A DNA stretch of 64,000 bases, from NCBI GenBank assembly GCA_030407315.1, contig JALQPE010000112.1:1-64000 (forward strand), written 5' to 3'. A program made the translations under genes and the position numbers. Positions 57,086 to 64,000 of this stretch are shown here, piece after piece. The DNA is from Asparagopsis taxiformis (taxonomy: Eukaryota > Rhodophyta > Florideophyceae > Bonnemaisoniales > Bonnemaisoniaceae). The notes beneath the pieces were generated by a model. That model was given only the letters and a program-made list of their open reading frames with translations. It searched no databases and was not told the DNA's origin. Position 1 is the first letter of the stretch, and each line of letters opens with the position of its first letter.

Positions 57086-57312
57086 ACTGTTCATTGACAA
57101 ACTCGTGTGTAGCCCCATTTAGACCACTCACCACTGGTATCTGCTGAGTCACCGCGCACTGCCCTGGTGCTCCCTCCTGAATTCGCTTGGGCTGTCTCAA
57201 TACATTCCGTACTATGCCTATGAAGCAGTCCCGTTATGGATCAGCGTTCTGCGTGTTCAGCACATCATCCCCACGTTACCAGAGCTGCAATTTCTCAGCG
57301 GTACGGGTATCA

Positions 57313-57708
57313 TCAATCCTTAGCACAGATGTGATACAGCAGCCGATGCAGGTCAATTTCTAGACTCGTAATTTTGCACTCAAGAAGGGAGATCGGTATG
57401 GAAATTGTCCAGGCATAACAAACCGCCTGTCCTGCTCTCCTGCAGAGCAAGCTCCATCGATCCAGTCGATCAGGAACCTGACGACATGTAGTCGGCGTTC
57501 GTTCCGGACGCGGAAAGGGCAAATTTTGTGTGGCGTTTGCAGATTCAGTCGCAACGGGAAGCGATGAAACTTTCCGCATGGCGTTTGACTGCGGTTTATC
57601 TGAGACAGACATCGAGCGATCGGTGTTTCTGTCCAGATGAAGCTGGAGATCAATGCCGTATTTGAGCTGATAATTGGAGCAAAGATTTGAAACAAATTTT
57701 CTGTGCAA
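57313..57708 (-). CDS. Possible minus-strand protein in X core, second copy (weak)
   Basis: Identical 131-codon frame to 13356-13751. No recognised domain. Confidence 0.2.
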   Translation of the reverse strand: MHRKFVSNLCSNYQLKYGIDLQLHLDRNTDRSMSVSDKPQSNAMRKVSSLPVATESANATQNLPFPRPERTPTTCRQVPDRLDRWSLLCRRAGQAVCYAWTISIPISLLECKITSLEIDLHRLLYHICAKD

Positions 57709-60700
57709 ATTTACGACGCGACACGGCGGAGGGTGGATAACTCAACGTTAGATGTTATTGGTTGAGCCAACATTACAAGACCGTACCGACGACACGCGCA
57801 ATCATTGATTTTTCGCTCATTGCTTAGAGAGCAAAACTGTCCAATGGTCGTATCAAGTTAGACCAGCACATATTTCCGCAACATCTTGGTGGAACGAAGT
57901 CGGTGCTCACGAAAGCCTGAGAGCTGCCTTGAGTCGAGGATTTTGTACGCCGCCTTATCTGTGGTAGTTTCATACTGCGTTGTTTCACCGTTGGACTTGT
58001 GCCACGCACACTTGGATCTCTCTCCATACGTACGTGTAGATAAGATGTGAATTGAGCTACAATAGCATACCAAACTGGAAACCAGTATCTACATGCTTTG
58101 TGAGAATATAATGCCTCTTCCTCGAGAAAAGGCCTCCTTCGGAATACTAGATTTCATTCAACCATATCCATCCATCTCCCATCGCTTCAGCATGAAATCA
58201 TCACCATTCCATCCATCGCAACATTCGTCTCTATCCAAACACTACTCTCCACACATCTCCCCGATCTTTCAGTCCGACCGTACCCGGCGGCGGCCGAGAG
58301 AAACGTACTGGCCATTGTTAAAAGTATCTACGACGGCAATGAGCGCATATATTAAATCATTCTCTATGTGAACACAGACCCTAATTGCCTCTCGTTTGTG
58401 GCAGAAATGAAACAAACACAAAGACTGCAACTCGTCCATGCGAGAAGCAAAAGCTACAGATTTTTAGCAAGTATCGATAGCTACAAAGAACCACTGCAAC
58501 GTTTATTCTAGACTTGTATACATTTTCATTAGCACTTACATTACCATACACGAATAGTATTGCATTAAAGATTTTTATGAGAATGACAGGGGTCAGCGGC
58601 CGGGTTCCCTCCAGCTCAGCTTGGCTCAGCTCCGGATGCAGATGTGGTGAAGGGAAGAGAGAAAAGTCAGATATTCTACCATGATCTGATTTGATTTGCA
58701 ATCCGAGAACTTCTTGACTCCCAAAAGGTGTAAACAGTATCTCTGCATATTGGCATCGACCAAAAGAACTGCAGCACTAACTCAATTTTCATTGCAGAGA
58801 TCAGCACAACGTATTCGTCTTGAGTGTCACAAGTTGCAATTAGATGGCGCTGACTCGAAGCTAGGAGAGTTGGTAGTTGTGCCGAGTCGGCGTCTTCGGT
58901 TTGATCGCTCGTGTAAATATCCAAGCAAAATGGCAGGCAAGGAGATACAAAGCCACGCAACAATCAAGCTTACCACATTCCCCAGCCAGAATCACCATAG
59001 AAATCCTTGCAGTCTGCATCACACAGATCATCTTACGCAGTGCGTGCTGCCCAGGTCGTTATTCGGCCCTATCCAGAAACACTTTTAGGCCTAGTGCAAC
59101 CAGTAGATCTGAAATGGAAATGGACGTCCGGTGAATGACCAGCGCAATTGCATTGCTGGCGAGCCCAGAAATTCTAAAATTTCAGTCAGAAAAAAATGCA
59201 AAAATACATCGATTTGGGCGGTCGAAAGTGCCGTACGGCACACCCCCATCTCAAAAACATGTTCACATGTGCATGTTTTTGAGAATAGCCCAAAAAATAA
59301 AGCAATTCAGGACGTCCGCCGGACATAGGCTTGATTCTAATTTGGCCACAACGGCCCCAGAGCTACCAAGCGCCCCGAGCGGCCCCTCCCCGCTCACTTA
59401 CCCACTCACGCCCATCTTGCAGAAACGTTCCTGCTGGCCTCATCCATGCCTTCACATCCACATCATAATCCTCTGCTGAGCTGTTCACCTTGGACGCTCA
59501 CTGGAAGTACTCGTCTTCGACGTCCGCCAATGCAGGAACACCATGAATACTAAACCCACCGTGGATCTCAGTCATCAACGGTGGGCGTCCTTTAAATGAC
59601 TGCTATAGAACCATTGCCCAAGCCCTCTAGTTTGGACGCTCAGCCAACAGCGATTGCTGCTCTACCTCCTTGGTCGTTCTCCGATGCATGTAAATGCGCC
59701 AAAGTACGACCGATGGGGCAGTCCAAACTTTTTGCACCAGTGCACGCCTAGGGATACCACAAGGTTCGTCATACACACACAACACACAAACAACCACGCA
59801 CTGCAGCACCCAACTTTCGCATGCGTCAGTGATGTGCTGCTGCAGTGTGTATGCGCCGTGCGGTAGCAAGATTTCCATGCTTGCAGCCATTCACATCCAG
59901 ACATCCAGCCGCCGACCAGGGAAGCCGTTTGCAGCCGATTCCCTCTTGTCTGCATGGCATCTCGGTGCTCTCAACACTTGCTTAGTTGCTGCGATGCGAG
60001 CAAATGTGCAGCACTCGCCTAGCTTGAAATGGACGTCCAGTGGAAGTCCGGCTCGGTTACATTGCTGGTCAGCCCTGAAATTCTAAAATGTTGGGCTGAG
60101 AAATAGCTGCAAAACTGTATCCATGTGCAATACTCGACCAACCTGAAATGGACGTCCGGTGAATGTCCAGCTCAATTGCATTGCTGGCGAGCCCAGAAAT
60201 TCTAAAATTTCAGTCAGAAAAAAAATGCAAAAATACATCGATTTGGGCGGTCAAAAGTGCCGTACGGCACACCCCCATCTCAAAAACATGTTCACATGTG
60301 CATGTTTTTGAGAATGGCTCAAAATTCAACTCAAATCAAGGTGTCTAATCTGGCCACAACGGATCCAGAAGAAGCCATCCGACGCCCCGAGCGGGGCCAT
60401 CGCTGGCTTCTGTAAGTATCAACTGTAAGCAAAGCCACATCTCACGAAGGATCGATTCCAGGCTCAGGCTCAATACGCCAGGGCAAAGTTTTGGTCCTTG
60501 TTTCGACATGCTCCCACCCACTTTCTCACGACAAACACTACTCATCATCATCGTGCTGCACATACTACGTGCACTTCGTATGAGCAGTGGGCCCGCCTGC
60601 GTGGTTGCTGTAATGCGTGGATGTGAGCAGCACACGAACAACCCAGAATGGACATCTGGTGGATGTCCGGCTTAATTACATTGCTGGCTAGCCCAGAAAT

Positions 60701-61687
60701 TCTAAAATTTCGGGCAGAAAAAAATTGTGAAAAATCAACGATTTGGGCGGGTCGATTGTGCCGTACGGCAGACCCCCATCTCAAAAACATGTTCACATGT
60801 GCATGTTTTTTGAGAATAGCCCAAATTTTAATTCAAATCAGGGTGTCTAATTTGGCCACAACGGCCCCAGGAACCGGCCCCCGCCCGAGTGGGGGCCATC
60901 ACTGGCTTCTGTAAGCACTAACTGTGAGGCTAAATGGCGCCGAAAGATGGGTCGATTGCAGGCTTTAAGCTAAGTTATGCTAGGGAGAAATCTTCTTCCG
61001 TGTTTCATAATGGTCCCGCCTTACTCCCTCAACACAAACACTACTCACCCATCACGTTACTCATATTCCGTGCACTTTGTATTAGTAGTGAGCCCGCTGG
61101 CTTAGTTTCTGCAATGCGTCGATGTAGGCAGCACACGACTAACCTGAATTGGACGTCCGGCGGATGTCCAGCTCAGATGCATTGCTGGCCAGCCCAGAAA
61201 TTCTAAATTTCGGGCACAAAAAATCTGCAAAAATCAACGATTTGGGCGGGTCGATTGTGCCGTACGGCACACACCCATCTCAAAAACATGTTCACATGTG
61301 CATGTTTTTGAGAATAGCCCAATTTTTAACTCAAATCAGGGTGTTCCCCGGATAAAGGGGTGCTCGCAGCCGCCCAAAAACCCGCCTAGCTTGACAGCTG
61401 TAATTTTAACACATTACACATCAAGGACACTGCCTGCTTCACGCCACCTCGTCAGGTTTCGAGAGCCCGACTCGGGCCCGTTCTGAACGGACACTCACAT
61501 CTCGATTGCCTGTCTTGCATTCCAGCGGTCACGATAGGTGTGTACCTAACAAAATTTCGGTTGTATTGTGTTATTATTTCCAGCGATTGGCGTTCACGAC
61601 CATTCTTCAACTTAACGTGAAACATACCATCCACATCACTCGAATACGTCAACGTCAACCATCTCTTTTCCTTTCCAACTCACAACC

Positions 61688-64000
61688 ATGGCGGATACGC
61701 ATTTCAGCAGTTGTTTTCAACGGTTTGCGGCGATCAAGTGAGCGCGTCAGCGGAGTCGCGCGGACTCAAGCGCGGCGTCGATGTCGACTTGTTTGCGGAC
61801 GTGGACGGTGCGGCTGTGCATATTGGGGACGGCTTCGGTGAGCACTGCTGGTGGCGATGTTGGCCTTCCGCGCACGCTGCACAACCACAAGCTGCCGGAA
61901 ACCGACGAGGCCGACTATATCGTCGTGCGCAACATTGCGACTAAGGACAAGTTCAAGGACCTCCCGTTCCCGTACATGTTTGATGGCGCCGAGGGACCGC
62001 CGGAGACGATGGGTGGAGCATACGCCGCGGCGTTTTACCCTTGGGATACTCGGATGATGCGCCCCGCTGCGGAGGATGGCCCTAGCGACATTCGTACCCC
62101 TGCTGCAGCGTCAAACTTCAACGCAGCGACGAACCAGGCCAGCTCGGGACGGATGCCCAGTACCGGTCCAGCAGGCGAAATCACTGGTTCGGGGGGTACG
62201 AAGCATCCAGCACGCTCCGTCCCGGTTTCGGGAGGCACGAAGCGCCCTGCTCGCTCTGCTAGAGCCTCCAGTGGAGGCACGAAGCACCCTGCTCGCTCCA
62301 ACGTCACCGAAGCTACTACGCAGGACGTAACCGAGGTGGACGACGAACCGGAGGTGGCGGAAAGCATTCGTGAGCAGCAGGGGACGCAAATTACGGTGCC
62401 CAAGTTTGTGACGTCGGATTACGTCGGAGAAGGAGCGACTGTGTTGGTGAGGCAGCTAGTGGAACCGGCCGTGACCCTTCGGGATGTGAAAGAAGACCAC
62501 GTGGAGGACCTGCGCAACAATATGTTGGCTGTGGGGTATGTGAGCTCTTCGCGTATCACTGTGACGGTGCTGAGGTCGCAGAACACGCATATGCCCGCCG
62601 ACACGCGTCTGTTCCAGAATGGCAAATTCCATGCCAATGCGAACGTGACCGTGATCGACGGACTGCATCGTCTCAATGCTATGCATAGCATTGCGGATGA
62701 CTTCACGCGCCTCACCCGTATGCACAGAACCAAGCTGCCACAGGAGGCAAACCGCTTGCGCTGGGTTACTCAGCCTCTGGATGTGTACTACCTTCGCCGC
62801 AAGGACGACAGTGATCTTCAGCCTCATGAGATCATCCACAAGAGTGCAGAGTCGAACCATACGACTGGACGCAACTGACGGAGCGCTCCCTGGTTCGAAT
62901 CTTGTCGTCCATCCAGCAGTTCATCCGTACGATTGCTGTTGCAAATAACGTGGAAAACGCTGGCGACTTGCGTGAGTCTGATGTCATCCGAACATTGTTC
63001 GAGGCGCAGTTCATGGGGATGATGAATTCGACGAACACGGCTCGGCGGTGACGCGTTTTGGCTATAGCAACGCTGAAGCATCCTGTTCTCGACGACGTGT
63101 TGCGTGAGCTGAACAATTCCGAGCGCCGCAACGAGATTGGGATAACGCACCTGGACCACAAGATAGTGCGCGAGTTGCTGAAGAAAACTTTGTCTTCGTC
63201 TTGCGTGGTCTTTCGGAGTACTTGAACCCTGCTCATGGCGGACGTCCGGATGGACGCTTTGACGTGAACGACTTCTATACATACGTCCGTCGCGTGACTG
63301 CAATAGCAAATTCTCTGTACGCTGCGTATGGGCGCCCAAAGAGTATTATGCGCAAGTCATTTCTGAGCACAGAGATGGCAATTGGGTCGGTTAAGCAGCC
63401 GAAGGAGTTGCAATGGCATCTCACCAATGCCATGCAATGTATAGAGGGGACGACCGGAGCAGTGAGGTTCGAATGCGACGGAGAACCACGCGTTTACAGG
63501 ATTTGGAAACGAACTTGAAAGAGTTTTTCAATCCGACATTGAAGAAGAAGACTAAGGCTCGACGCAAACGCCGCCCTTCTGCTGCCAATGTGAGACTCAC
63601 TCACAAGAAGCAGCGGAATGTCGAACATGAGCCTGCTTCGCATGGCATCCGCCGCCGTTCACAGCGACTTCGCTCGACGGGGAGCACACGCCTCGAGGAA
63701 GAAGAGCCGGTTGTGGTACAACAATCCGCCGGGAAGAAGAGCAGGCCGTTGTTGATAAACCCACCGATCAACAACAAGCCACTGCTTCCGGTGATGAGGT
63801 TGACGAAGACTCCGCCCGTTCCCCCGATTCTGCCGTTGAGATTGTCCCCCAAGATAACAACGTGCTGGTGCGACTCCCTCCAACCAAGAATCTGTCCATA
63901 ACGTTTCGGACGAGGAAGAAAACAACAGTGCAGATGAGGGCCATGTCAAAAGCAAGGGGGTCCGCGAAGTGACAATTACACTCACTGTTCCGGAAGGAGT
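61688..64000 (+). pseudogene. ParB-like domain protein, many frame breaks, runs off the window
   Basis: An ATG in good context (CAACCATGGCGG) starts MADTHFSSCFQRFAAI. Then either a 105-nt GTGAGC...GAG intron or a frame change leads to a long frame up to 62878. Residues ~220-330 match the ParB/Srx fold: VTLRDVKEDHVEDLRNNM, then a variable loop and VIDGLHRLNAMHSI, the D-G-x-H-R motif of the family. A Gly/Lys/Pro-Ala-Arg repeat (GGTKHPARS) precedes it. Breaks follow at ~62862, 63049 (TGA), ~63180 and ~63515. The later segments are RTLFEAQF, LKHPVLDDVLRELNN, LRGLSEYLNPAHGGRPDG and an acidic/basic disordered tail. In phages and mobile elements ParB-type domains are often joined to DNA methyltransferases; the next domain lies beyond the window. 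Confidence 0.6.

Larger units (their letters stand above)
54302..61405 (+). mobile_element. Element X, copy B
   Basis: Left arm 54302-56500 with palindromes at 54765, 55265 and 56339; core 56500-59110; right arm 59110-61405 with palindromes at 59250, 60279, 60780 and 61279. Core orientation is the same as in copy A, although the adjoining Y is inverted. The right end finishes GACAGCTGTAATT. Core identity to copy A is nearly complete (scattered single changes and one short indel near 58440). Confidence 0.75.

Overview
This window looks like nuclear DNA of a transposon-rich eukaryote. Evidence: consensus-like splice motifs (AG / GTAAGT) around short exons, LTR retroelement parts with polypurine tracts, UPF1-type and SET-domain proteins, and no bacterial operon layout. 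There is no diagnostic host gene, so the species cannot be fixed; a multicellular red alga is my guess, a fungus or another protist is possible. I recognise no ordinary housekeeping gene: almost everything is mobile DNA or genes carried by it.

Layout. (1) 1-8910: about 3.9 head-to-tail copies of a ~2.28 kb unit, each a ~198 bp LTR plus one gene, i.e. LTR-internal-LTR-internal; the last copy is cut by another element at 8911. (2) 8911-10350: degenerate element end and pyrimidine-rich low-complexity DNA. (3) 10355-16838 and 54302-61405: two copies of element X, with long inverted arms built from modules that each carry one 34-bp palindrome, around a ~2.6 kb core. (4) 16839-19625, 41709-44425 and 51565-54301: three copies of sequence Y, with 43-bp subterminal repeats and an array of tiny exon-like cassettes (27 and 12 nt) framed by splice motifs. 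X and Y sit next to each other in both places, but the two X-Y blocks face each other, so 32 kb of unique DNA lies between inverted repeats. (5) 19626-36800: a gene block with a coiled-coil protein, a second accessory protein, a 1431-aa UPF1-like SF1 helicase and a broken tnp2/CACTA-type transposase, with a palindromic motif (GTCACTGGTT..AACCAGTGAC type) recurring in the intergenic stretches and a dense cluster of ACTGTTC..GAACAGT palindromes at 35.5-36.8 kb. (6) 36792-41340: retroelement remains (integrase, protease, Gag, all minus strand). (7) 44510-49854: a second, divergent tnp2/Plavaka-like transposase and a frameshifted coiled-coil gene. (8) 50515-51565: the 3' part of an unusual DNA N6/N4-methyltransferase-SET fusion, cut by Y. 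(9) 61688-64000: a ParB-like domain gene with several frame breaks, running off the window.

How it may work together (inference): the 20-36 kb block resembles one large DNA transposon in which transposase and accessory proteins could act on the repeated palindromes, with a UPF1-type helicase as passenger or partner. The ParB-like and methyltransferase-SET genes would make a DNA/histone-modifying module carried by the X-type elements. Most of these genes carry stops or frameshifts here, so this locus is probably a graveyard of the system rather than a working copy; some indels at both window ends may be sequencing error.
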